The notes under the pieces are model-generated. The model was not told the DNA's origin, did not search any database, and saw only the letters and a list, made by a program, of their open reading frames with translations. 64,000 nucleotides of DNA, taken from CAIXSE01 sp040769125. Its GTDB lineage: Bacteria > Actinomycetota > Thermoleophilia > UBA2241. This document shows, piece after piece, positions 33,944 through 43,133 of this stretch (position 1 is the first letter of the stretch; each line of letters starts with the position of its first letter). The stretch is taken from contig JAXGLO010000001.1 in the NCBI GenBank assembly GCA_040769125.1, positions 1,736,001-1,800,000 on the forward strand, given 5' to 3'. The translations under genes and the position numbers were made by a program.

Positions 33944-34486
33944 CTAAAGAATTACGTTCTTTGCGATTCTGTCGAGAGGAATTTCGCGAATAGAATAAGC
34001 CTCAGTGGATTTACCAATACCAGCAGCACCGCAGAGAATGAAACCTTCAGGAAGATTCAATTCTGCTACTAGTTCTGGATCCATAGAAAGAGCTGATGTA
34101 GCACCCCAGATATAGCAAGCGCCAAGCCCGAGCTCCGTCGCTGCTAGAACCATACTATGAACAACAATAGCAGCATTGGAATAAGCTAGATTCTCCGTAA
34201 TCTTCTTAGTAGGATAAGGTGCTTTGCTTGATACAAGAATGAGCGTTGGAACTTGGTAAAGCGGGTGCGAATCTGGTTTATTGAACATAGCAGCACCGGC
34301 AGCATCAATCTTGCCTAGCAATTCAGGATTCTGAATGACAGTGAGATGCACGTCTTCATACTTGCCCATACCGACCGGTGCCGCACAAGCCGATTTCAGG
34401 ATGACTTCCAGCTCCTCGGCTGTGATTTGCTCACCAGTGTAGGATCTTATGGATTTACGGCTATAAAGGGTATCTAGTGTGTTCAC
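33944..34486 (-). CDS. Nitroreductase-family flavoprotein (foreign base composition)
   Basis: 180 residues from GTG 34486 with GGAGGT 6 nt upstream. Nitroreductase features: 'YSRKSIRSYTGEQI' at the N-terminus (FMN phosphate contacts), 'ACAAPVGMGKYEDVHLTVI', and 'ATELGLGACYIWG' followed by 'LPEGFILCGAAGIG'. FMN-dependent NAD(P)H oxidoreductases of this family reduce nitroaromatics, quinones or flavins; the substrate here is unknown. The gene is strikingly AT-rich for this window, with codon use like low-GC anaerobes, so it was probably acquired recently. A palindrome GTGTTC-ACGA-GAACAC covers the start codon. Confidence 0.85.
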   Translation of the reverse strand: MNTLDTLYSRKSIRSYTGEQITAEELEVILKSACAAPVGMGKYEDVHLTVIQNPELLGKIDAAGAAMFNKPDSHPLYQVPTLILVSSKAPYPTKKITENLAYSNAAIVVHSMVLAATELGLGACYIWGATSALSMDPELVAELNLPEGFILCGAAGIGKSTEAYSIREIPLDRIAKNVIL

Positions 34487-34716
34487 GAGAACACCTCCGG
34501 ACTCACATTACGTAGACGGCCTCATATTCATTGTACTGTGCTCAGAAAACTTCGTCGCCTGTGCAAATCAGGGCGCGACCACGGCGCTCCCCCGCGTTCG
34601 AACCTGCTCGCGAGCCGCGCGGTACTCGGCCGGCCCGCAACCCGAGGTGCGCTCGTCGGCACCGACCCCCGTCATTGGCCCGTCCCGAGCTCTTGCGGCT
34701 CCAGCAATTCCCTACT

Positions 34717-35505
34717 TCAGCCACCAGCGAGCGGCCTCGGTTCAATGGAGCGAATAAGGAGGCCGACCGAAGACACTTGTCGGCCGGTGCTGCGCCGGCT
34801 GAACGCGCACAGCGCCTTGAGAGCGCATCGACCGCATTCGGGCCGCTGGGGCCGGCATGCTGTGCGCCCCAGGCGAAAGAGAGCGGCGTCGAGCAGCCAC
34901 GGCGGACCATCCACCAGCGTGGCCGCAACACGTCCGGCCGAATCCGCATCGAGATCGGATACGCCGCTGGCCAGGCGGCCGAGCACACGACGTGTGTGAA
35001 CATCTGCTTTCACTGAGCCTGCTCCGCTCAGCACTCCGACATCGAACAACGCTCCGACTATCATGCGGCTGATCTGTTCGCCGGCGCCAAGACGAAGCAG
35101 ATTGGACAGCGCTACGTCCGGTGCGTCGGCGTCGCTCTACAGTCGACGAGCATCGTCGTCCCACTCGACCATCCGCAACGCAGTCCGATGAACGCGCATC
35201 CGCGCCTGTGGGTAGCGATGCAGCTTCGCGAAATCAGGGTCCAACTCCCAGTCCTGGAGACTCCTGATCACAGCCCAGACATCGTCAGGGCCTCCCTTGG
35301 CCTCAAGGAAGCGGGCGACATTCTCCCAGGCGAGATCCGCCTTCGTCCGCGTCTGCAGGATCGATCCGAGCAGAAACGCATTCGCCCGCGCTTGTGTGAT
35401 CTCCGCCGGAGCCAGTCCGCCGATCCAGGGCCAGTAGGCCCCGGAGACGTGGCCGCGAAGCTCGATCAGCGCCGATCCGATCGGAGTCAGCCCACGATAC
35501 TGCAC
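34717..35505 (-). pseudogene. HhH-GPD/endonuclease III-like DNA glycosylase gene with in-frame amber codon
   Basis: One frame from GTG 35505 to the stop at 34717, interrupted only by TAG at 35139-35137. The C-terminal half has 'GSVKADVHTRRVLGRL' (helix-hairpin-helix/catalytic region) and a four-cysteine iron-sulfur pattern C-x6-C-x2-C-x5-C in 'CRPQRPECGRCALKALC', as in endonuclease III. The N-terminal half ('GAYWPWIGGLAPAEITQARANAFLLGSIL', 'WAVIRSLQDWEL') is compatible with the rest of the HhH-GPD fold. A CAG-to-TAG change would explain the stop. Without read-through it is inactive. Confidence 0.7.
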
Positions 35506-35676
35506 GCCTTCACCTGTCCCTCCGCAACTGTAACCGGCCGCCAGTTGATCTTATGCCGCCCTCGCGATCACGCCGCCCACCTCGGCTGCGCGATGCATCC
35601 AGCGCGAACAGAGCTGCGAGCGCGCCGGCCGCTCATGAGGCCGCCGGCGCTCCTGCACGTCGGCTTGATCCGCCTG

Positions 35677-35982
35677 CTACGTGCCATCCGGTTCCGACGG
35701 CTCATCCGGAATCTGGGCATCATGCCACACGCCAACCACCCAGATGACATCTCCCGCCGGCTTGTAGAAGAAACGGTACGATCCAACTAGAACCTCGCGG
35801 AACCCGAGACGCGGGAACTCCGGAATCACGCGACCAGACTCCGGAAAGTCAAGCAGGCCAGAGAGCGCTCTAGCGGAGCGATCGCGAAACGCCTGTGCCG
35901 CGGACGGCCTGTCGGCCTTGATGTAGTCGAGCGCAGAGAGAAACTGGGATTGAGCAGGCGGAGTGAACGCAATCCTCCGCAT
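35677..35982 (-). CDS. ParE/RelE-family toxin
   Basis: 101 residues from ATG 35982, which overlaps the antitoxin stop (TGATG); an in-frame GTG lies one codon upstream. ParE/RelE features: 'IAFTPPAQSQFLSALDYIKADRPSAAQAFRDR', 'FPESGRVIPEF', 'FREVLVGSYRFFYKPAGDVIWVVGVWHDA'. ParE members poison gyrase, RelE members cleave mRNA; the sequence does not decide. Transcribed after its Phd-type antitoxin. Confidence 0.88.
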   Translation of the reverse strand: MRRIAFTPPAQSQFLSALDYIKADRPSAAQAFRDRSARALSGLLDFPESGRVIPEFPRLGFREVLVGSYRFFYKPAGDVIWVVGVWHDAQIPDEPSEPDGT

Positions 35983-36257
35983 CACGGCTGATCCAGCAAG
36001 CGATCGGCCGCCGCCATAACCTCTTCGAAGCTCAGGCCGTTGCCGGCTGCGATGTCGGCCTCGCCCTGAGCGAGAATCCGTAACATCTCTAGCTCACGCT
36101 GCGTCCGCTCGTAGGCGCCCGCGCTGACCAGTACGGCCGACGCCCGACCGTGCTGCGTGATGAATACGGGCTCCCCGGAGGATGAGGCCCGCTTGATGAT
36201 GGCCGAGGCGTCCTGACGCAGTTCGCTGACGGGGACGATGGTAGGCATGACGCTCAT
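35982..36257 (-). CDS. Phd/YefM-family antitoxin
   Basis: 91 residues from ATG 36257 with AGAGGAGG upstream. 'TIVPVSELRQDASAIIKRASSSGEPVFITQHGRASAVLVSAGAYE' is the typical Phd/YefM DNA-binding N-terminal domain; the acidic tail ('EEVMAAADRLL') would bind the toxin. It is expected to repress its own promoter through the palindrome just upstream. Confidence 0.92.
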   Translation of the reverse strand: MSVMPTIVPVSELRQDASAIIKRASSSGEPVFITQHGRASAVLVSAGAYERTQRELEMLRILAQGEADIAAGNGLSFEEVMAAADRLLDQP

Positions 36258-36270
36258 GGGTACCTCCTCT

Positions 36271-36288
36271 GGTACCATCGATGATACC
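36271..36288 (-). promoter_or_regulatory. Palindromic operator upstream of the phd-type gene
   Basis: GGTACCATCGATGATACC is an 18-bp palindrome with one mismatched pair, 14 bp upstream of the antitoxin ATG. A further GGTACC half-site overlaps the ribosome site (36259-36264). This arrangement fits Phd/YefM autoregulation. Confidence 0.5.
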
Positions 36289-36649
36289 GCAAACGCTACC
36301 CTTTACGCACCTAACACACCGTGCGACTGCTACACACGGTACGGCCTCGCGTAGTGAGCATCTGCGGAAAGCCCTTGCTGAGCATGCCACGACTAAACGG
36401 ATTCGAGCCCAGGATGCCGTCGATCACGCCGACAGGTAGACCCACCGTGGAGCTCGCTCAGCGGAGCGAGCACGCGAAGGGCCGCCCGGGCTTCGAAAAA
36501 GCGCCCGGGCGGTCGCGCCCGCCGGCGGCCGGCAGAGCCGCCGGCGGGCCTCGGGATCACATGTACCTCAAAGCCGTCTGGGCTTTCAGGATCGCCTGAT
36601 CCTCACGGTCACCCAGGCCTCAGGGTCGCCCGCAGGCGAGGAAAGGGCG
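36289..36649. other. Spacer at the right edge of the island, with stacked hairpins
   Basis: 361 bp with no supported gene. Three strong hairpins follow one another: GCTCGCTC/GAGCGAGC (36452-36471), CCGCCCGGGC with its complement (36482-36512), and a 13-bp stem (36517-36549). They lie 100-200 bp downstream of the ilvN stop. Confidence 0.45.
36482..36549 (-). terminator. Double hairpin downstream of ilvN
   Basis: Stems of 10 bp (36482-36491 with 36503-36512) and 13 bp (36517-36529 with 36537-36549), both perfect and very GC-rich. No T-tract follows, so the mechanism is uncertain; position after the ilvDBN operon suggests transcription termination. Confidence 0.4.
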
Positions 36650-37125
36650 CTACCCCCTCCCCCGCCGCATCGCGATCGTCCCTGTGCGCACCACCTGGAC
36701 GACCCCGAGGGGCTTGAGCAGCGCCAGCAGCGCCTCGATCTTGTTGAAGGAGCCCACCACGCGGAGCGTCACGAAGCGGCGATCCACGTCGATGATCTTC
36801 GCCTTGAAGATCTCGGCGATCTGCAGCACCTCGGTCTGCTTCTCGCCCTCGGAGCTCACCTTCACCAGCAGCAGCTCCGCCGAGACCGACGAAGCCGGGT
36901 CGAGGTCGCGAACCTTCACGACGTTGACCAGCTTGTTGAGCTGCTTGGTGACCTGGTCCACAGGCTGCTCGTCGCCGTCGATCACGATCGTGATGCGCGA
37001 GAGCTTGGGGTCCTCGCTCGGGCCCACGGCGAGACTCTCGATGTTGAAGCCGCGCCGTGCGAACAGGCCGGCGACGCGGGTGAGCACGCCGGGCTTGTTC
37101 TCGACGAGTGTGGAGAGCACGTGCT

Positions 37126-37129
<4 letters not shown>
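36650..37129 (-). CDS. ilvN: Acetolactate synthase, small (regulatory) subunit
   Basis: 159 residues. The N-terminal ACT domain is 'STLVENKPGVLTRVAGLFARRGFNIESLAVG', with the usual valine-binding region. The C-terminal domain has 'RFVTLRVVGSFNKIEALLALLKPLGVVQVVRTGTIAM'. Stimulates the catalytic subunit and confers valine feedback. ATG 37129 overlaps the ilvB stop (ATGA) and has GGAGGGGG upstream. Last gene of the ilvD-ilvB-ilvN operon. Confidence 0.96.
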
Positions 37130-38906
<1,777 letters not shown>

Positions 38907-38910
<4 letters not shown>

Positions 38911-40580
38911 TGAAGAACCGCTCCCTTCTCCGCACCGGAGACGAGTCTGACGTAACGGGCGAGGTATCCCGATACGCCCGCGCGCGGCTGTGCGGGCGGC
39001 TGTGCCGCCTGGCGCCGCGCGAGCTCCTCCTCTGAGACGTCGAGGGTCAGGCTGCGAGCAGGGATGTCGATGCGAATGATGTCGCCGTCGCGGACGAGGC
39101 CGATGGGGCCTCCGGCGGCGGCCTCCGGCGCCACGTGGCCGATCGCGGCCCCGCGCGTGGCGCCGCTGAAGCGGCCGTCGGTGATGAGCGCCACGTCTTT
39201 GTCGCGACCCTGGCCGGCGAGCATGGACGTGGGGCTGAGCATCTCGGGCATGCCGGGCGCGCCCTTGGGGCCCTCGCCGCGGATAACGACCACGGAGCCC
39301 GAGGCGATGCGGCCTGCGCCGATCGCCTCCACGGCGTCCTTCTCGCTCTCGAAGACCTGGGCGGGGCCGCTGTGGCAGAGCATCTCGTCGGCCACGGCGC
39401 CCTCCTTGACCACGGCGCCGCTGGGCGCGAGGTTGCCGAAGAGCACGGCGAGGCCGCCGGTGGCGTGATACGGGCGATCGAGCGGCCGGATCACGTCGTC
39501 GTCGACAACGCGGGCGCCGGCCACCGCCTCGGCGATCGTGCCGCCGGCCACCGAGAGGGCGGAGCCGTCGAAGAGGCCGGCGTCGATGAGACGCTTGAGG
39601 ACGGCCTGGATGCCGCCGGCGCGGTACAGGTCTTCCACGTGGTGCGCGCCGGCCGGAGCCAGCTTGCAGATGTGCGGCACCACGGCGGCGACGTCGTTGA
39701 TGCGCTGCAGGTCGAACGCGTGGCCGGCCTCGGTGGCGATCGCCGCGAGGTGCAGCACGGTGTTGGTACTGCAGCCCAGGCTGGCGTCGGCGGCGAGAGC
39801 GTTGCCCACGGCCGCGTCGGTGAAGATGTCGCGCGGCTTGAGATCGGCGGCGAGCACGTCCATGACCTTGGCTCCGCTGTCCTTGGCGAAGCGCAAGCGC
39901 TCGCTGTAGACGGCCGGGATGGTGCCGTTGCCGGGCAGCGCCATGCCGATGACCTCGGCGAGGCAGTTCATGGAATTGGCCGTGAACATGCCCGAGCAGG
40001 AGCCACAGGTGGGGCAGGCGCCGCACTCCACCGCTTTAAGGCCGGCGTCGTCGAGGGCGCCCGTCTGGTGCTGGCCCACGGCCTCGAAGACGCTGTTGAG
40101 GTCGAGCGTACGTCCTTCGAGGCTGCCGGCCAGCATGGGGCCGCCGCCCACCATCACCGTAGGGATGTTGAGGCGCATCGCCGCCATCAGCATGCCGGGC
40201 ACGATCTTGTCGCAGCACGGGACGAGCACGAGAGCGTCGAAGGCGTGCGCCAGGGTCATCGACTCGACGGTGTCGGCGATGAGCTCGCGGCTGGGCAGCG
40301 AGTAGTGCATGCCCTGGTGGTTCATGGCGATGCCGTCGCAGATGCCCATGACGCCGTACTCGAAGGGCGTGCCCCCGGCGCTGCGCACGCCCGCCTTGAC
40401 GGCGTCGACGACGCTCCGCAGGTGCACGTGACCGGGCACCACCTCGTTGAAGGAGTTGGCGATGCCGATGAACGGCCGGTCCATCTCGGCGTCGCTCACG
40501 CCGAGGGCGCGCAGCAGTGAGCGATGTGGCGCCCGCGCCACGCCGCGCTTGATCTCGTCGCTTCTCAAGGTCACGCTCAC
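38907..40580 (-). CDS. ilvD: Dihydroxy-acid dehydratase
   Basis: 557 residues from GTG 40580 with GGAGGG upstream; GTG 40574 is an alternative. It dehydrates 2,3-dihydroxy-3-methylbutanoate or -pentanoate in valine/isoleucine synthesis. The iron-sulfur ligands are in 'VPCCDKIVPGML' and 'CPTCGSCSGMFTANSMNCL', with 'SLGCSTNTVLHL'. The C-terminal swivel region is 'LITDGRFSGATRGAAIGHVAPEA'. First gene of ilvD-ilvB-ilvN, joined by ATGA overlaps. The open frame extends upstream to 40745 but that part is low-complexity and unlike the family. Confidence 0.95.
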
Positions 40581-40593
40581 GCACCCTCCTCGC

Positions 40594-40633
40594 GCCTCAC
40601 CGCCGCCGGCGCCGCAGGCGCCGGCGGTGAGGC
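40594..40633 (-). promoter_or_regulatory. Large hairpin in the ilvD leader
   Basis: GCCTCACCGCC (40594-40604) pairs perfectly with GGCGGTGAGGC (40623-40633), with an additional inner GGCGCC stem. It ends a few bases before the ilvD ribosome site, where it could influence read-through or initiation. No leader peptide rich in Ile/Val/Leu codons was recognised. Confidence 0.4.
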
Positions 40634-40750
40634 GGTTATCGTCGACCGTGGATAAAAACATCTTACTCGAAGCTGAAGCCCTGCGCCCGTGCGGACGCGC
40701 TCGACACTCGAGCCCAGCGGCCGCACCCGAGGCACCCTCGGCCACTGCGC

Positions 40751-40813
40751 CAGACGCACCCTCGGTTACTGCACCAGACGCACCCTCGGTTACTGCGCCA
40801 GACGCACCCTCGG
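40751..40813. repeat. 24-bp intergenic tandem repeat
   Basis: Unit CAGACGCACCCTCGGTTACT plus GC(A/G)C: copies at 40751-40774, 40775-40798 and a partial at 40799-40813, with a diverged copy just before. Confidence 0.8.
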
Positions 40814-40902
40814 CCGCCGCGCCGCACGAGCCCGCGGATTAGCCTGCGGCCGCCGCGGGCATCCATTCCTCGGGTGGAGAGCGCGGAGGATGGTTACAAG
40901 TA

Positions 40903-40918
40903 TACCCCTACGGGTATC
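40903..40918 (+). promoter_or_regulatory. CsoR/CstR-like palindromic operator upstream of trxA
   Basis: ATACCCCTACGGGTAT is palindromic apart from the central pairs and resembles the A/T-flanked C-tract/G-tract operators bound by CsoR-family repressors (copper sensors or persulfide sensors). It lies about 150 bp upstream of trxA. Confidence 0.4.
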
Positions 40919-40926
40919 CATCAGGC

Positions 40927-41085
40927 GTGCCGAAGCTCACGCCCATCGCGGAGCAGATACTGGAACGGCTTGCGCAAGAGCGGCTCGCGCGCATACTCGA
41001 GAGCGAGCCTCTGAGACACGTCAACACGAACAGCGGCGAGGCCGAGGCCGGCCGCCAAGGAGGAACCCGGTGTCCAACGAAGTGA
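40927..41085 (+). CDS. Possible small open frame upstream of trxA
   Basis: 52 codons from GTG 40927 (PKLTPIAEQILERLAQERLA, charged and helical), overlapping the trxA start by 16 bp. The ribosome site is weak and no family is recognised. It may simply be leader sequence. Confidence 0.25.
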   Translation: MPKLTPIAEQILERLAQERLARILESEPLRHVNTNSGEAEAGRQGGTRCPTK

Positions 41086-41393
41086 AGATCCTCACCGACG
41101 CGACCTTCGACGCAGAAGCGAGCAAGGATGCCACGCCGATGATCGTCGATTTCTGGGCGCCCTGGTGCGGCCCCTGCCGCATGGTGGGACCCGTGATCGA
41201 CGAGCTGGCACAGGATCACAGCGACAAGGTTCGCGTGTGCAAGATCAACGTCGACGAGAACCCGAGCGTCGCTTCACGGTTCGGCATCATGAGCATCCCG
41301 ACAGTCATCCTGTTCAAGGATGGCCAGGTCGCCAAGCAGATCGTCGGCGCACGGTCCAAGGCCGACTTCGAGCGGGAGTTCGAGCTGGCCTGA
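41070..41393 (+). CDS. trxA: Thioredoxin
   Basis: 107 residues from GTG 41070 with AGGAGG 6 nt upstream. The redox motif WCGPC sits in 'MIVDFWAPWCGPCRMVGPVIDELA'. The cis-Pro loop is 'GIMSIPTVILFKDG', followed by the C-terminal 'KADFEREFEL'. Length and motif order are those of a classical cytosolic thioredoxin, reduced by thioredoxin reductase. Convergent with gdhA, separated by a perfect 30-bp palindrome. Confidence 0.97.
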   Translation: MSNEVKILTDATFDAEASKDATPMIVDFWAPWCGPCRMVGPVIDELAQDHSDKVRVCKINVDENPSVASRFGIMSIPTVILFKDGQVAKQIVGARSKADFEREFELA

Positions 41394-41462
41394 CCTGCCG
41401 GCTCACGCCGCGAGCCGGCGCGGGAGCAGGCCGCACCGGCTCGGCAAGACACAGACCAGAGG

Positions 41463-41492
41463 GGGGAGGGGCGCTCGCGAGCGCCCCTCCCC
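41463..41492. terminator. Perfect 30-bp palindrome between convergent trxA and gdhA
   Basis: GGGGAGGGGCGCTCG is followed immediately by its exact reverse complement. Position between two convergent genes fits a bidirectional terminator, although there is no T-tract. Confidence 0.55.
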
Positions 41493-41578
41493 TCCTCGAC
41501 GCAGTAGCTCTTGATCGAGCGAATGAGCGCCTCGACGAGGCGCGTCACACGCTCAGACGACCCCTTCGTCGGCGACGC

Positions 41579-42919
41579 TCAGACGACGCCCTGGTCGAGC
41601 ATCGCGTCGGCGACCCTGAGGAAGCCCGCGATGTTCGCGCCGGCGACGTAATCCCCGGCCATCCCGAACTCCTCCGCAGCTTCGAGGCACTTCTGGTGGA
41701 TCTGCTTCATGATCCCGCGCAGCCGGGCGTCGACTTCCTCGCGCGTCCACGAGAGCCGAAGGCTGTTCTGGCTCATCTCGAGCCCCGACGTGGCGACACC
41801 GCCGGCGTTCACGGCCTTGCCCGGGGCGAAGACCACGCCCGCCTCCCGGAAGACCTTGGTGGCCTCCGGCGTGCACGGCATGTTGGCGGCCTCGACGACG
41901 TACTTGCAGCCGTTGCTCACGAGCTCCTTGGCGCTCTCGCCGTCCAGCTCGTTCTGCGTCGCGGTGGGCACTGCGATATCGCACGTCGCCGCCCACGGCC
42001 GCTTGCCCTCGATCCACGTGAGGCCGAACTCGTCGGCGTAGTCCTTGGCCGGGCGGCGCGCCTGCACCCATAGCGGCTTGAGGAACTCCAGCTTCTCGCC
42101 GGCGATACCTTCCGGATCGTAGACGTAGCCGAACTCGTCGCCGACGGTGACGACCCGTGCGCCGAATTCGTTGGCCTTCTCAATGAAGTAGCTGCCCACG
42201 TTGCCGTACCCCGAGATGGCGATCGTCTTGCCCTCAAGAGTGTCGCCGCGGGCGGCAAGTGCCTCCGCCAGGAAGTAGGCGGTGCCGTAGCCCGTGGCCT
42301 CCGGCCTGATGAGCGAGCCGCCCCAGTTGATCTTCTTGCCGGTGAGCACGCCGGTGAAGTGGTTGGCGAGGCGCTTGTACTGACCGAAGAGGAAGCCGAC
42401 CTCGCGCGCGCCGACGCCGATGTCGCCGGCCGGCACGTCGGTGTCGGGGCCTATGTGCCGCTGCAGCTCGGTCATGAAGCTCTGGCAGTACCGCATGGAC
42501 TCGTTCTCGCTCTTTCCGCGCGGATCGAAGTCCGAGCCGCCCTTGCCGCCGCCCATGGGCAGCATGGTGAGCGCGTTCTTGAACACCTGCTCGAAGGCGA
42601 GGAACTTCATGACGCTCAGGTTGACCGTAGGGCTGAAGCGCAGGCCGCCCTTGTACGGGCCGATCGCGCTATTCATCTGTACGCGGTATCCACGGTTGAC
42701 CTGGACGACACCGGCGTCGTCGACCCACGGCACGCGAAAGATAATGACGCGCTCCGGCTCCACCATGCGCTCCAGTATGCACGCCTCCTGGTACTCCGGC
42801 CGCCGCTTGAACACCGGCGCGAGAGACTCGGCGACCTCGCGGACCGCCTGGTGGAACTCGGCCTCCCCCGGATCCTTTTCCTTGACCGAGCGAATTACAG
42901 CTTCAATGTAGTCGTCCAC
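41579..42919 (-). CDS. gdhA: Glutamate dehydrogenase (NADP-type, 450-residue class)
   Basis: 446 residues from GTG 42919, chosen for the GGAGGG 7 nt upstream and the family length. It catalyses reductive amination of 2-oxoglutarate. Substrate/catalytic region: 'GPYKGGLRFSPTVNLSVMKFLAFEQVFKNALT' and 'PMGGGKGGSDFDPRGKS' (catalytic Lys), 'DVPAGDIGVGAREVGFLFGQYKR'. Nucleotide-binding 'ISGYGNVGSYFIEKA'. The overall layout is that of NADP-dependent enzymes such as E. coli GdhA. Confidence 0.95.
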   Translation of the reverse strand: MDDYIEAVIRSVKEKDPGEAEFHQAVREVAESLAPVFKRRPEYQEACILERMVEPERVIIFRVPWVDDAGVVQVNRGYRVQMNSAIGPYKGGLRFSPTVNLSVMKFLAFEQVFKNALTMLPMGGGKGGSDFDPRGKSENESMRYCQSFMTELQRHIGPDTDVPAGDIGVGAREVGFLFGQYKRLANHFTGVLTGKKINWGGSLIRPEATGYGTAYFLAEALAARGDTLEGKTIAISGYGNVGSYFIEKANEFGARVVTVGDEFGYVYDPEGIAGEKLEFLKPLWVQARRPAKDYADEFGLTWIEGKRPWAATCDIAVPTATQNELDGESAKELVSNGCKYVVEAANMPCTPEATKVFREAGVVFAPGKAVNAGGVATSGLEMSQNSLRLSWTREEVDARLRGIMKQIHQKCLEAAEEFGMAGDYVAGANIAGFLRVADAMLDQGVV

Positions 42920-43061
42920 GAGCACACCCTCCATCGGGAATCGATTACCCGGCACCCCGGCCATCCTGCCCTATTCCCCCGGCAGGCACAAGTCTGCGGA
43001 TAGCACGGCGACGAGGCCGGCGGCCCACCGCGAGCCGCCGCCGGCCAAGTCCGGCTTACGC

Positions 43062-43084
43062 TGCGGTGCGCCGCCGGCGCACCG
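43062..43084 (-). terminator. Hairpin downstream of guaA
   Basis: GCGGTGCGCC-GCC-GGCGCACCGC forms a perfect 10-bp stem with a 3-nt loop, 50 bp after the guaA stop. No T-tract. Confidence 0.45.
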
Positions 43085-43133
43085 CCCAATCTCAGTCATC
43101 TACGGCAGTCGCCTCGCGGCTCGCCTGCAGGGT

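Larger units (their letters stand above)
40634..41069. other. Divergent intergenic region between ilvD and trxA
   Basis: About 436 bp holding the ilvDBN and trxA promoter regions. It contains a 24-bp tandem repeat, a CsoR-like palindrome and possibly a very short open frame. No larger gene is supported. Confidence 0.45.

Noticed and set aside
24793..34000. Integron integrase gene expected near the attC-like sites
   Set aside because: No tyrosine-recombinase gene or fragment is visible in the window; the cassettes would have to be part of a distant or integrase-less array.
30497..35139. Several in-frame TAG codons (IS110 at 30497, IS3-like remnant near 33472 and 33382, glycosylase at 35137), suggesting TAG recoding
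   Set aside because: TAG is also used as the ordinary terminal stop of intact core genes here, for example serA, DUF3465 and ftsE, and the interrupted genes are mobile or decayed. Independent TGG/CAG-to-TAG mutations explain them better.
36390..36440. GGATTCGAGCCC near 36400 looks like a tRNA T-arm and hence an island attachment site
   Set aside because: No cloverleaf or acceptor stem can be built around it, and no matching direct repeat was found at the other island edge.
40689..41393. A 234-residue thioredoxin with a long N-terminal extension
   Set aside because: The extension is translated tandem repeat and arginine-rich low-complexity sequence; GTG 41070 has an ideal ribosome site and gives the normal thioredoxin length.
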